Shown piece by piece: positions 23,401 through 34,229 of a stretch of 64,000 bases of DNA. Origin of the DNA: Trileptium ribeirensis (taxonomy: Eukaryota; Nematoda; Enoplea; Enoplida; Thoracostomopsidae); NCBI GenBank assembly GCA_030248225.1, contig JASANE010007307.1, positions 50,665 through 114,664 of the forward strand, written 5' to 3'. A program made the position numbers and the translations under genes. The notes beneath the pieces are model-generated. The model was not told the DNA's origin. It saw only the letters and a list, made by a program, of their open reading frames with translations, and searched no databases. How positions within the stretch are numbered: the stretch's first letter is position 1; each line of letters opens with the position of its first letter.

Positions 23401-26400
23401 GAATACTATGGTTGGCGCTATCGATGCCAGAGTACCGGCGTTAAAGAACGCACGTACCGGGGCCATAAATGCAGATAAAAACAATGTTATCAAGCAGGCT
23501 ATGTCGGAATTCAGCAACATCAAACGCCGATGACAGATCATTATATTCTTTGGCTTCCTGAGGGTGCCAGTGACGGCCATCATCAATCTCAGGTAACTGC
23601 TCTTTTTGGGCTATTGCGGCTCCTGAAAGTACTCTGGTGGCAATGTATCGGTTTAATAAAACTCAAGCTCGAAAAATCAGGCCTCTTAAAATCATAACTA
23701 CAGACCAGGCTATCCGTAATGTCTTCTTGAGTAAAAGTTTTAACCCAAAATCAACTGTTTTTAAAGGGTATTATCTAAAGCCAGACCTCAACCCTACGCA
23801 ACAGCGTGAAAATGATGTCTTGGTTAAGGAATTAAAGGAACGTATTAAGAAAGGAGATAATGTCAAACCTAAACGTAAATTGTGTCGCGTGAAAGTGTTT
23901 TTGCCTCATGCGTTAACCACGTGTTCGTTGATCCCGTTGTTCCTATTGGTTCCACTGGCGCTGAAATAGGCGGCGAAACCATGCAACCGTCGGGAGACGG
24001 CAGGATGTAGTACGGCATGGTACTAATTTTCCTCTTTGATGTTTTAACTGTCATTTGCCTCATAACATTTTATCATCTAACTCTAATATATTTTCACAAT
24101 CAGGAAGACATTGTAAGTGCAATGCTATTCAAGCAGCGCACAATATTCGTAAAGGCAACTTTGATCACTCATTTAATGCTTTTATTGGTTTAACATGTGA
24201 TTCAATATATATATAACATATTTATAAATATTTTGGAAACCTGGAGTGTTTATACAATACGTACTGTCTGATTCAGAAATAGGTGTCGATGGCACTGTAT
24301 ATATATAATAAGAAACGTACAATTCGTGCATTTTCTGTAATTGTCGCAGTATCATGAATAAACAACAGTTACTACACCTAATCTTACGTCAGCAACTGTA
24401 GCACGATCTGGTAAAACTGTGTGAAAGAGCAACAGCATATATATCAGATAAAGAGTTGTGCATCGATAAATATGTCCTGTTACGTTCAAACCATAGTGAA
24501 AACGTGGTGGTGGGGTCATGGTTTACGTATCAAATTATTTAAATCATGTCCCTGTGCTAACTGTCGATACATATAACTACGATGATGTAATTTTCTGCTC
24601 CATTTCGCTCGCACATCACAAAAATATTTTATGGCGCATGCTTACCGAGCTGAATCGAACAATGAAGAGCAAAACAACTCTCTCTATCACATCACTAGCG
24701 ATATAACTACTCATGGTTTTGACTCTGCCACATTAAGTGGAGATTTTGACATACACGATATCGATTGGAATATTAACACAGGCCGCCACATTTTGATGAA
24801 TTCATGAATAGTGTCCAAACAGCGGAATTAGCACAACTGTTCCATGAACCGACTCGGGTTGACAACATATTATATCTAGTACTTACTAATAATGACCGTC
24901 TCATTGATAATGTGACTGTTTCTACAGGTATTGCCAAAAGTGATCACTTCGCTATTAACTTTAACGTATTTTGTGAACCATGCAATCGCACAACACCACC
25001 AAAGCGTCGTCGTAATTAGAATCATGTTAACTGGAAGTCAGTCAACGGTACATTATTGGCACATGTACTAAAAATAACTAGTACGCATAGTTCTACAACG
25101 ACTTGGAAGACCATCAAAGCGGCCATTCACACAACAATGAACGACGACCATATCCCGTAAGAACAACCAAGCAACGGATACCTAGACCTTTTTGGGCAGT
25201 TAGAGGAGCGATCCGTGAAGTTTTGAACGAACAGTAATGCTAATTTCGCAAAATATCGCGCCGTGTGTGAGCTCGTTTATACGGAAACTGCTCGAAAGCT
25301 TAAAGCATTTGTGAGTTAAATAGCTGACAATATTTCAACCAATCCGAAGTCTTTCGGGGCTTATGTGCGGGACAATCAAAACAAGAATCGATCGGCTGCT
25401 GTCGGACCTTTACGATTACCAGGCAACACCTACACTCAAGTTGCACAGCTGGTCGGCGAATTTTTCACAGCAGTTTACCAGACAGAGCCCGATGGCCCTA
25501 TCACAGTTAAACCACCGTGCACTACCGCTTTAATTCAGTCATTTTCTGAGGACATTGTTAGTAAAGTTATTAAATCAACGAAACATTATGCCCAGGCCCT
25601 GATGAAATAACAAACATATTTTTTTAATTAATTGTTCAGCAACTCTGACACAGTCTTACTTCGGTAGAATGAGTAATTGCTCACGTAGCAGTTATCTATA
25701 AAGGTAAAGGATTACACTGTCTAGTTAACAACGACACACCAATAAGTTTAACATCAACCGTAAGTTATGGAGAAAATTGTTGCCAATAAAGTAATTCAAT
25801 ATGCCGATATACAAACAACATTTTTCACCACAACTCTCAATTTGGTTTCATCAGAAAGCGCTCAACAGAGCTTCAACTTCTTGACTTTATTGATTGGCTG
25901 GTGCAGACAGTAAATGGTTGTGACGGAGATGATGTAATATACCTAGATGTACGCAAAGTATTCGATCGTGCGCCGCACCGCGGCCTGTTACAAAAGCTCT
26001 CCATGTATGGTATTAAGGGAAATCTTTTGAAGTGGACTAGATCATTTGTTTCTGGTCGACGACAGTCTGTGATGGTAAGCAGCATTTTAAGCGACTAGAA
26101 GAGTTCCGCAGGGTTCCATGTTCAATGTTCTATTTCTGTATTATATCAATGATATCGATAACCACGTGGTTGCAGAAATGTATAAATTTGCGGATACTAA
26201 AATGTGTCGGCGGAATCATAAAACTAACATTTTTACATGATAAATGATATGGAAGAAGCCTGACGTGGTTAGACGACTCCTTAATGGACATCAACGCAGA
26301 TAAATGTACATGCCTGCACATTGGGCGAGCAAACCCAAGCTATCAGTACGCAATTAACAATGTTGCTATCCCTAACAGTAATCACGACTTGGATATCGAA

Positions 26401-29400
26401 CGACTTAAAGGCATCGCGATGCCGAGCGGAAATTGTGAACTCTTACAATCGAGTTATCAAGGTCATACATCACCATTTCGCTTACTCATTACGCAAAACA
26501 TTTCTACCTATTTACAAGGCGCTTAAAAGACGTCCTGTCGAATATGCATCAACAAATTGGTGTCCCATTATCAACGCGATATAAGGCATATCGAAGGTGT
26601 TCAACGTCGTGCAACAGATTGTTCCGGGCCTTGCAGACCTTTCGTATCCAACCCGATTGGAACAGCTCCAGCTGTAATGGTTGGAGACTCGTCGGGTGCG
26701 GGCTGATATTATTATACATTACCGCATGGCACATAGTTTGGTGAACCTGTCCCTTTCGCTTCTTTGAAATTTACTCAAATGATCGCTCCGTATGCATCCG
26801 TTCAAACTACGGGCTCGGTTCACCCCAAAACTAAACTGCACCAAATTTTTCCTTGTATGTCGCACAGTTGGTATATGGAACAGTTTGCCAGCGCACATAG
26901 TGATGGTATCAAGTCTCCAAAAAATTTAAAACCATGCTGCAAACGTCTCGCGTAATATGAGATCACTTGGTGCCGTCATTGCTGCCGCTGCTCTCTTTTT
27001 TTCAGTGTGCGAAATCTCCACGAATCCATTACGTTCAGCGGAAGAAAGTTCGGCTAGCCATTATCAAAATCAAATGGACACCGTCATGTATATCAAGCAA
27101 AACCTGGTAATGCCAGATCAAGTAGACTACACTATATCACTACACTACAGTAATTTAACATTTAGCGTCAACATTATTTAAGTCAAACTGAACACGAATC
27201 ATCTGAATCACCACATCTCCCCGCATTATACCGTCAATTTACACTGTAAGATCAGTTCACACATACCTAGAATACAGACATTATTACGATGTGCAGCATC
27301 AATCCAGCCAACCGGTGGAATTGTAACCAAATGATGACTGAAGTACACGAAGATATCAATATAGGCCCAGTGTGAAACACGATAACCATTGACGTTGTCA
27401 ACACCATCGATGAAACTAAAAAACATTACAACGAAATAAGGTGAACGGTCCATAGGATTGCACAACCACGCATTGTGATAAATTACGCCAATATTATCTG
27501 AAAATTTGTATATTCTATATTTCTGTTTAGAAGCTCTAGAAATTATCACAACGGTTTATTATCCTATCTATGTACTCTAATTCCGAGCATAAACCCATTC
27601 ACTATAAATAAACAAAGACGAAAGCGGTTTTGATACTATAGTAAAATAATTCACAACTTCATTACAGTTACGGACAGAAATAAAAGCAAATCGTTCCCAA
27701 AAAACATTAGCGAATAGCAATGACCAGATGTTAACTGTTCGCGAACGATTAGAATAAAATTTGCTGTATGTCTGTCGGTAGCTGATATCCGTTTGATGCT
27801 TTACGTTATAGCGTTTGTTTGTAAACGAAAGTAAACGTTAAAAAATTTGTCGTATTTTAAAACCAATTTTTTGCATTCATTTATGAACGAACGTAAACGC
27901 AAACGAACGTGGTAACGTTCGCTTATGAACAAACGTTGCGTTCGTTTTTATGCAGTTAGTTTTGACCGTAACTGTACGCCTCACAGACTAGGGATAACAT
28001 CCGTAAAATTAATTATTTATGGGAAGAACTACCGTCCGCAATAATTTCGGCAACCCTTTAGCTGTTTTTGCTTACGCGTGTGAATGTGAAGTTATACCAT
28101 TACCGCCATCATTGCGAGATTACTAAATTTACATTCGCCTCGTCGCACCAACATTAACTTAGTATTCGCTTATTCGTTTTGATTTTGATGGCAGAAGATC
28201 GTTATCACACTGAAGTAATTGAATTCTGAGTGCAGTGACTGAAACGCGCGAAGCGAAGAATTCTTACGCATGAGTATACATAAGCTGTGCCGTCTACAAT
28301 CCCCTCTTGAGACTATGTAAAAAACTCTGTTAGAGAACAAAACAGTCCCTATTCAATAGCCAATTCGAAATTTAAAAAACTTCCTGCGCGAACGCAAAGC
28401 GATTGATTACAAAATGGGGTAGTTTCCGTTCGCAAAAACAGTGCATCTATTTGCTGGTCAGCCACAATTCACATCGCACAGTGCGCCAACTTCCACTTTG
28501 CATTTTTTCGTTGCACTAAATGTTTTACGAAGCGTTTGTTTTTCACGAACATCACATGTAGTGTGTAGCTTTCAAAACAGAATGGATATATTTTAGTTTG
28601 ATAACAAAATATAAATTTGCCAGTACTAATGTCAAACGGTCACTAACCCGTTAGTTGGTGTTTTAAGAGTAAGTGTTATTAGGCCAATATTTTGTCGCTT
28701 AACGTGGTAGATTGCGATGCCCAAAACGCCAATTTTGTGTTCATTTGTATGTTTACGGATGGTTGGTACACCGAACAAGCGATTGCCAAATTGCTATCAA
28801 CAAAAAGGGATGGTAGGCGGCGTGAAGGTTTGAAACAACGATAATAAGTACTTTAATTTGTGCCCTTTAGTATGGCGCGAAGCCAACGTCTTGCCCTGGT
28901 ATATCATGCTTTGCTGTGTAGCTTTTTATTGCAAACTGAGATTTGCTCTATACAGGGCTTTTTATTAGGGCCATGAGACCCCTAATCGCTCGAGCTATAA
29001 GTGTTATTGGTTAGTTTTGTGGTTCATTCTGTATATATCTGTACATGGTGTGCTATCTGCGATTGTCATTGTGAGCTGCAGCGTTGGGTCAAATTGGGTT
29101 CTTAAGTGAACCCATGATACCGAAGATACACGAAAACAACAATATCTCCGTAACCGCTTGAGCTATGAGTGTTATTGGTATCACTATGTAGATCAAGTAA
29201 TCCTCTAAGTATATGCGCGTTGTGATTCCCTAACTACGCCATAAGGGGTATGCATCTTCAGCTATTCAAACACCATGGCTGCTATTCGGCTTATTTTATA
29301 AGTTGATGCTAAATATAGCTGCGTCTCTCTCAAAATTCAATACTCACAATTCACCATCTTTGCGATAAGACAAGCTACTAGTACAAAATAGCTTTCGGTA

Positions 29401-29714
29401 ACATTTTGTACATAATTTACTTACAAAAACAATTTTAGTTAACACTCGCTAAAAAGGCCTAATCGTTTCATAGCCGCGACTTGACTAAACTGTACTACCC
29501 ACCCCAATTTTTTTTGTTTTCACAAACTCAATAACACAACACGGTATTTATATCTTGTAACATCATATAGGCTAGTACCTGTCTTCGCGGTATCCACCTG
29601 CGTAATCATGGCAAACTAATGTTTGTGGCCTATTACAAGGTAATGCAGCAGACTTAATCGAAACAGTTTTGGGGTATTTAGCATAACAGCCATCTTCCCT
29701 CCATGCCAATAGAT
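17369..29714 (-). CDS. ENGASE: Cytosolic endo-beta-N-acetylglucosaminidase gene (GH85), partial, at least six exons
   Basis: The enzyme cuts the GlcNAc-GlcNAc core of free or misfolded-glycoprotein N-glycans in the cytosol. Read on the minus strand, exons 29714-29579, 27415-27267, 22227-22073, 20518-20364 and 19359-19188 each have AG acceptors and GT donors. Their lengths (136, 149, 155, 155, 172) chain with no phase conflict. Joined, they give family landmarks in the usual order: LLAW, TLVCHDYAGGY, YIDIFVYFSHH, TIPPVGW, AAHR, GTFITEW, FDGWLINIEN, VVWYDS, CDAIFLNYTW and VGIDVFGRG. The catalytic Asn and Glu of the N-I-E motif are intact. A sixth exon at 17485 continues with LSAAIFAIAWVKEH. I did not find the start codon exon, or the end of the barrel and C-terminal domains. 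No stop or frameshift appears in the five firm exons, so the gene is probably functional, but this is not proven. Confidence 0.88.
17529..17755. mobile_element. 227-bp MITE with TA duplication
   Basis: The left end CAGTACTCGCCAGAAATGAG and the right end CTCATTTCTGGCGAGTACTG are exact complements over 20 bp, with TA on both sides (17527-17528 and 17756-17757). This fits Tc1/mariner-type elements. The interior is a run of TTCGAACAAA-like repeats. It lies in an ENGASE intron just upstream of the probable sixth exon. The 172-codon minus frame across it is spurious. Confidence 0.85.
18060..18890. repeat. Diverged direct duplication of about 460 bp
   Basis: The blocks CGAAAACGAGTTATGAATGA, GTGGAAACTCCGCTCGCTTT, TACCGAAAAACCT, CATACTTGATGCCAA, GATAGGCTACATTC and GGAAATCTGATTCGTTA, or close variants, occur in order at 18175-18380 and 18640-18840. 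The TGATGCC-TATATATAG part is the inverted 165-bp satellite. Lies in an ENGASE intron. Confidence 0.6.
19188..19359 (-). CDS. ENGASE: ENGASE exon with FLNYTW and VGIDVFGRG
   Basis: The acceptor is GTATTTTAG (AG at 19361-19360) and the donor is GATCTG before GTAATA. It encodes PFFHACDAIFLNYTW, a basic linker, FDVFVGIDVFGRG and a Gly-rich turn ending GGFHCDL. All are late-barrel landmarks of GH85. It is 1 base plus 57 codons and ends in phase 0. Confidence 0.92.
20364..20518 (-). CDS. ENGASE: ENGASE exon with the WYDS motif
   Basis: The acceptor is TTTTAAAG (AG at 20520-20519) and the donor is AACAT before GTAAAT. Fifty-one codons run from ESKISNVIKF through VVWYDSVI to WQNELNDSN. The Tyr of WYDS is a conserved active-site residue in the family. 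It ends with AT, which the next exon completes to ATT (Ile). An in-frame upstream AG at GAAG was not chosen because its phase does not match. Confidence 0.9.
20565..21399. other. Intron sequence without further features
   Basis: AT-rich ENGASE intron with no recognised repeat, apart from a short TA run near 21167. Confidence 0.4.
21400..21640. mobile_element. MITE related to the one at 15555
   Basis: Left end AGTTGCAATCAGAATTAAGT and the same interior order (AAAAATCGATCGAAG, CGTTTAAACGAAAATCG, GATTGCGTCAAAATAAAAA, AACGAATTTCGTTTAAAC, GATCGATCGAT). It is shorter, about 240 bp, and its right end is eroded. Lies in an ENGASE intron. Confidence 0.65.
22073..22227 (-). CDS. ENGASE: ENGASE catalytic exon
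   Basis: The acceptor AG is at 22229-22228 and the donor is CAG before GTAGGA at 22072. The split glycine codon (G + GA) is followed by TFITEWD, then NFDGWLINIENKIQ. In GH85 enzymes the Asn and Glu of N-I-E orient the substrate oxazoline and act as acid/base. Here they are at 22093-22091 (Asn) and 22087-22085 (Glu). The exon is 2 bases plus 51 codons and ends in phase 0. Confidence 0.93.
22228..23314. other. Intron sequence without recognised features
   Basis: Between the catalytic ENGASE exon and the CR1-like LINE. No conserved frame on either strand. Confidence 0.4.
23315..26950 (+). pseudogene. CR1-like LINE, near full-length but broken
   Basis: In order: an ORF1-like C-terminal segment (23640-23900, with RPLKII and an RENDVLVKELKERIKK-like helix), endonuclease pieces (GGGVMVYVSNYL near 24510 if frameshifts are allowed, a GDFDIHDIDWN-like block near 24740, PTRVDNILYLVLTNN and a SDHFAINF block at 24850-24970), a linker (NPKSFGAYVRDNQ near 25340), and reverse transcriptase blocks: VIYLDVRKVFDRAPHRGLL (25935-25990), VPQGS (26110) and thumb-like sequence to about 26640. 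The catalytic FADD box reads FADTK at about 26188, one Asp short. Several frameshifts and stops separate the blocks. It lies in an ENGASE intron, antisense to the gene. Exact ends are not resolved. Confidence 0.8.
27267..27415 (-). CDS. ENGASE: ENGASE exon with YIDIFVYFSHH and TIPPVGW
   Basis: The acceptor is TTTTTTAG (AG at 27417-27416) and the donor is CTAG before GTATGT, a strong consensus. Forty-nine full codons begin FIDGVDN, then HWAYIDIFVYFSHH, TIPPVGWIDAAHRNN and VCIL. These form the start of the GH85 barrel. The intron to the next exon is about 5.0 kb and contains a broken CR1-like LINE in the opposite orientation. Confidence 0.92.
27665..27974. mobile_element. 310-bp MITE with CAGTTACGG ends
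   Basis: Left CAGTTACGGACAGAAATAAA; the right end is the complement of CAGTTACGGTCAAAA. TA lies on both sides (27663-27664 and 27975-27976). The interior has repeated AACGAACGTAAACG-type words. The first 30 bases match the MITE at 38649. It is in an ENGASE intron. Tc1/mariner-type is inferred from TA. Confidence 0.75.
28180..29560 (+). repeat. Dispersed repeat with roughly 175-bp internal periodicity
   Basis: GAGCTATAAGTGTTATTGGT near 28990 recurs as GAGCTATGAGTGTTATTGGT near 29160. Parts correspond to 16.1-17.3 kb and 30.4-31.7 kb. It fills most of the intron between the two most upstream ENGASE exons found. Confidence 0.5.
29579..29714 (-). CDS. ENGASE: ENGASE exon with the TLVCHDYAGGY motif
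   Basis: The acceptor is AATTTTTCAG before ATCTATTGGCATGG and the donor is GACAG before GTACTAG. It encodes LLAWRED, a variable stretch, then RPQTLVCHDYAGGYRED. In the family this precedes the first barrel strand. It enters with two bases of a split codon, so a further upstream exon must end with one base; that exon was not located. It leaves with AG, completed by T of the next exon. Confidence 0.85.
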
Positions 29715-29759
29715 CTGAAAAATTTAGAAGTGTACAAATTTTTTTGCTACACACATCAA

Positions 29760-31700
29760 TAATATTCTACAACAATTCGCAATATAGACAAGTTCCTAAT
29801 GTCGACTATTCGTAAGATTCAAGTGCACATGCGCATTGTACATGAATTCAATACTCCATTTAGTACAAGACACCCTCATAATATGTTACAAATTTTAAAG
29901 TAGTTCCGAAGTATTTTAAATGCTTTTGTTGACTAAGACTAAGGCCGGTCTAATTCCCCAACTATTACCGGTTTACCAAAAAACACTATAAAGAATTAAG
30001 TAGAAAAAGTTTTTTTGAAGATAAAAATTTTAAATATCTGTGTTAATGAAGTATTCCTACTATACAAGTGGTGAAAGTTTGGACTGGTAGTGTGTGGTTT
30101 TTTCTTTCGGCGCCCATAACTCTAATTAGTAATATCCTGTACTTAAACGAAGGGTTGAAATTTCTCATTGTGCCTTTGAGTTAAGGTCGAAAATGGATTC
30201 CAATCGATCCACGTAAAAAGAGAACCAAACCACATAGGGTGAAAATAGTGTCAGACAAAGCTAGTTATTGGCTGTATCAAAATAGATGCCACTATGTCAG
30301 ATAAATCAGATACATTTGTAGAACATACAAGGCTTCATAAAACATTTAAAAAAACTTTTGCACAAGGGTGTCCTTGGATCAGGGATTAAGATCTTGTTTG
30401 GCTCATTTTGTAGACCAAAAGGAGCTCTATATACAGCTGCACATAACATTTATTGCGGTGGTTGGTTACCTGTCCCCTAGGATTAGGTAAATATTGGTTT
30501 TAAATCGGTTCCATGAGGCCCGAGCTAAAAGAAAACCGTCCTATCTCTATAACCACTGTAAATATAAGGATCTGCCTGAGCTCATTCTGTAAAGTGATAG
30601 AAGTTCTATGTTGTCAATTGTTATTGTGGTGGTTACTTATTTGTAGCTGAAACGCACGAAAACGACCATTATCTCGATAACCTATGGATATATAGGTATG
30701 TACATAGGAGAGATATAAGCTTTTGCAGAGTGATCGAGGCTCTATGTAACTGCACGTACAATGTTAGGGTGGGTCTTAACATAGTTTAAAATGGGCCCTT
30801 TAGACCTAAATGCACCAAAAACGGTCGTACAATCGTTCTACAATATTCGTAATACTGTGCTCAATTTCCGCAGCAAAGTAAATATATACGTTTAGCTATA
30901 TGGAATGAGTAGCTACAACGGTTGGTGGCATAACTGCATAAAAAATTTTGACCCGACATGCATTGGCTAAGAGCTTCACATATTGCTTATATCGCAAAAC
31001 GCGTTGCGCGAAATAATAATAATTATATATTATAATACTGATACCCTCTGAATTCAAAAAACTTGGCCTCGATAAGGCCCTTGTATGACCTAATAAATCT
31101 GCCAAAATTTTATAACATACATTATTCAATAGCCTCCATTAATATTAAATGTTTCGACTGGTATGTAGCAACAGAAAAAATATTTAATAAGTTGGGCGTT
31201 AAGCTAGATACCTAAATCTCTCCTCGTCCCCGCGAAGAGCAGTCTGAGGCGCTTGGATTATGTCGTGAATGGGCCTATAAATCACGTTGTTTATTATATT
31301 TCAACAACATGGTTAAATTAGGCTCATTTTGTTGAGCAACGAAGCCTCTACAACACTGTATATAACGCTTTGCAACAAGGCTCACTTATGACGTAGCATT
31401 TGTGTCAAAAATGTTTTTAAATATGTGCTCAGGCGACCCAAAATACTCCAAAACGGCAACATCTCGATCTCCGCTCCATTTACTTGTGAGATATTTGTCT
31501 CGTTTTGTAGAACAACATATATATGCTCCTACCATAATGTTGTTTGCGCTACAAGGTTGGATCAAAATGGTTATTCGAATGGTCCCATAACACCAAAATA
31601 CTTGGAAACAGTAATACCAACGTAACCACTGCAGCAACATGGTCGTTTTGTAGAACAAGTTATCCCCTACGTATCTGCGTTTAGGGTCCTACAATACGCA
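29760..31700 (+). repeat. Diverged repeats of the GCTCATTTTGTAGA family
   Basis: GCTCATTTTGTAGA-like landmarks followed by CTCTATGT-like words recur near 30411, 30577, 30720, 31320 and 31500, about 140-175 bp apart where adjacent. No exon upstream of the ENGASE exon at 29714 was found here. Confidence 0.45.
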
Positions 31701-31710
31701 AGCAAGTTGG

Positions 31711-32070
31711 CCTGTCCACAGTGGAGGGGAACCCCTCCCCGTTTTCCGAAATATCCAATGTTGAGTTCGTGAAGCTTTCCACGTGTCTGTCCCCACGCGG
31801 CCGAAACGGAACATGTTCAACTAAGTCCAAAGTTAGTTAATGTCTCTACGTTTATACTCTGTGTATGCAAAATGTTTTTAAACGAGTACGTAATTACGAC
31901 TATTTCTAAAGCTAAAATATTATTGATAAATTGCTCAAACACTAAACTGATAATGCTTAACGACGGTAAAAGTACATGAAAGTATAAAAATATTTAGCAT
32001 TTTTAAGCAAAAGTTATTCCCCCATTTAAAAATTCCCATGAGAATGAACGTAGCGGTACCACAAAGCTTC
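31711..32070 (+). mobile_element. Copy 1 of the GGCCTGTCCACAGTGG repeat family
   Basis: Begins GGCCTGTCCACAGTGGAGGG and runs through CGGCCGAAACGGAACATGTT, GCTAAAATATT, ACGGTAAAAGTACATGAAAG and TTTTTAAGCAAAAGTTATTC. Copies with the same block order are at 35522-35862 and 40217-40570. Confidence 0.65.
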
Positions 32071-32084
32071 TCCCTGTAATATTT

Positions 32085-32695
32085 TAGTAAAAGGTATAAT
32101 TTTCTGATCGTTGGCCAGAAACACAGTTCAGCCTAACGTTGGGCAACTTGTGCCCTCAGTTATATGAAGATGATTTTCTGATCTGAATGCTATAAACGAG
32201 ACAAACTGTGACACTGGTCGCACAGTTTCATCACATACAGTTCGTCCCCAAGAACACAGTTTCTGGCTGCTTTACATATTTTACTCCAATGTAGACAGAT
32301 TACAAAGTTTACAAGCGCACTGGCTGGTGCTACACGCAGTTTATGTTGGCCAAGCTTACAGCTAAGTACTTCAATAATTATCAATGCGTAAAGTGCTACA
32401 AACATCGACCTACCTTTGTTTTGTTAACAAAATTCCTGCCAAATGAAGGTGAAAAATTCTTACTGAATTATGTCCTTACGTTTCACAGGGTAATTTGCTG
32501 AGTTAGTATTTTCTTTTGTTTGATTGTGTTGCAACTTGATCAGTGTAAAAATAACGTATAATTGGACCACACATGAAGCAAAAATGTGGACAATTTATTT
32601 TAAACCAGAATTCTGGTTCCGGCACGGTTTTTGCCTTTTGCCGGAACCCCAACCGGAACAGGATTTTTGCCGGAACCGGAATTGCTTACTCCCCA
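32085..32695 (-). mobile_element. Truncated hAT-like copy 4
   Basis: Reads on the minus strand like the left half of copy 1. It starts with the CCGGAA-rich left end at about 32695 (GGGAGTAAGCAATTCCGG) and runs inward to the TTTCTGATC region. It lacks the right half and is more diverged. Confidence 0.75.
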
Positions 32696-32699
32696 CGCT

Positions 32700-33260
32700 A
32701 AACTATCAATTCTTGGTGCTGTTTGATAACAAAAAAGGTTTGGTTGGACCTTTTGATTTCTCAAAACACATATCAACATCTACTGAAGTTTATGAGGCAC
32801 AAAGAAATAACGCTAATCGAGCAAACTGTGGTAAATTTATAACGTTGCAGTACTCCATAGTCCAGGAATTGTTAACCGTGTCGTTATAAAATAACGGAAA
32901 AAGTTTGACCTAGTAATGGAAAATAACGAAAAATTTGAAATTTTGAGCATATCCGAACGGCTCGTGGTTATTATCTTACTACAATTATACTGCGAAATGT
33001 GTCTATCAGTTAAATGTTATGCCTGTGAAGTCACATTATAAGACAATGTCGAGTATTTCAAATTGCTGAGGATTGGCTAACAACAGTAAACTCGGTGGTA
33101 GGAACGGGGGCTTCGGCAAGCATGGCTAGTCTATGTTTGTTGCCTATTTTGAGGTTCGAAACTGAGCTTCCTGAGCACATGTTAAAGGCACAAAAGCACA
33201 ATACACCCGCAGCACAGTAGGAAAATTAATGGCAGTAGTTTCCTCGCATATTATTGGATA
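32700..33260. other. No gene recognised
   Basis: AT-rich intervening sequence. Confidence 0.4.
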
Positions 33261-33269
33261 CTGCATTCC

Positions 33270-34000
33270 TTATAGGTCGCTCTGAGTGTTGTCGTGAACG
33301 GTGTACAATCTCCACCATTGCCTGTGTTGTCCGGCGTTCCACAAGGAAGTGTGATTGGTCCCATTCTCTTTTAATTCCATATTAACTATCTAATTGACAC
33401 TGTTAGCTTAGCCGTTTGGACGTTTGCTGATGATTGATGTGACATATTGACAGGTATACACATGACTTATGCACAGATAATTTCCAAAACGATGTGTCAG
33501 CAATGGAGGCTTGGGCTCATAAATGGCTAATTGAATTTAACATTAACAAATTTGCATGCGTCCAATTCATATACCACAACCCGAAATGCAACTTCTTCAT
33601 CCATCGTGATTCCTTCAGTCGACTCCATAAAGGACTTCAGAATTTTCATACCACACACTTTGAAACCATCTGACCACTGTGTTCGAATAGCAGCTTCAGC
33701 AGACAATACTCTCCGACATAAAACGTACTCTGCGATACAACAACATTTAAGGTTCTTTAGTTCGCTCTTGTTCGTTCGAAGTTAGAATATGGTAATAGCG
33801 TTTGGTCTACATACTACACACGCGATATCAATTTGTTGGAAAAGGTACAGCGACGTGCGGCAAAAATTATGCCGTCTTTGCGTGAACTTCCATATTAAGA
33901 AAGGTTGAGGCAGCTAGGAATTCAGACATTGGAACATCCCTGAATGCGGGGAGATATCATTCTTGTCCACAAACTATTCGTTCAATATGATTATAATCGC
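33270..34000 (+). pseudogene. CR1-like reverse transcriptase fragment
   Basis: Starts in the palm domain: VNGVQSPPLPVLSGVPQGSV (from about 33294), GPILF, a stop, then TFADD (33420-33434) followed at once by a stop. It continues WLIEFNINKFACVQF, RSKLEYGNSVWSTYYTRDIN (about 33780-33835), VQRRAAKIM and ERLRQLGIQTLE. The upstream ORF1, endonuclease and first catalytic Asp are missing. Multiple stops and frame changes make it a dead remnant. Confidence 0.8.
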
Positions 34001-34229
34001 CTCTTCCAGGTTGCAAGACACCGCCAGCTTTCGCCAACACCAGCTAAAACTACGGCCAAAAACAGCAGCTTCTCGTTTATCATGATGACACTATTTCTAC
34101 TCAAATCGCATAATCAACTTTTGGAACACTTTGTTGACGAATTACGTAGTATGCGCACCGTCATCATCTCTCTTTAAGACCTTCTTCCAAGACTCGCAGG
34201 CACTTCCGTCACTTTAACTCTCTGTTGTC

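Noticed and set aside
26957..27181. Signal-peptide-like 74-codon frame
   Set aside because: It overlaps the decayed tail of the CR1-like LINE and has no further support.
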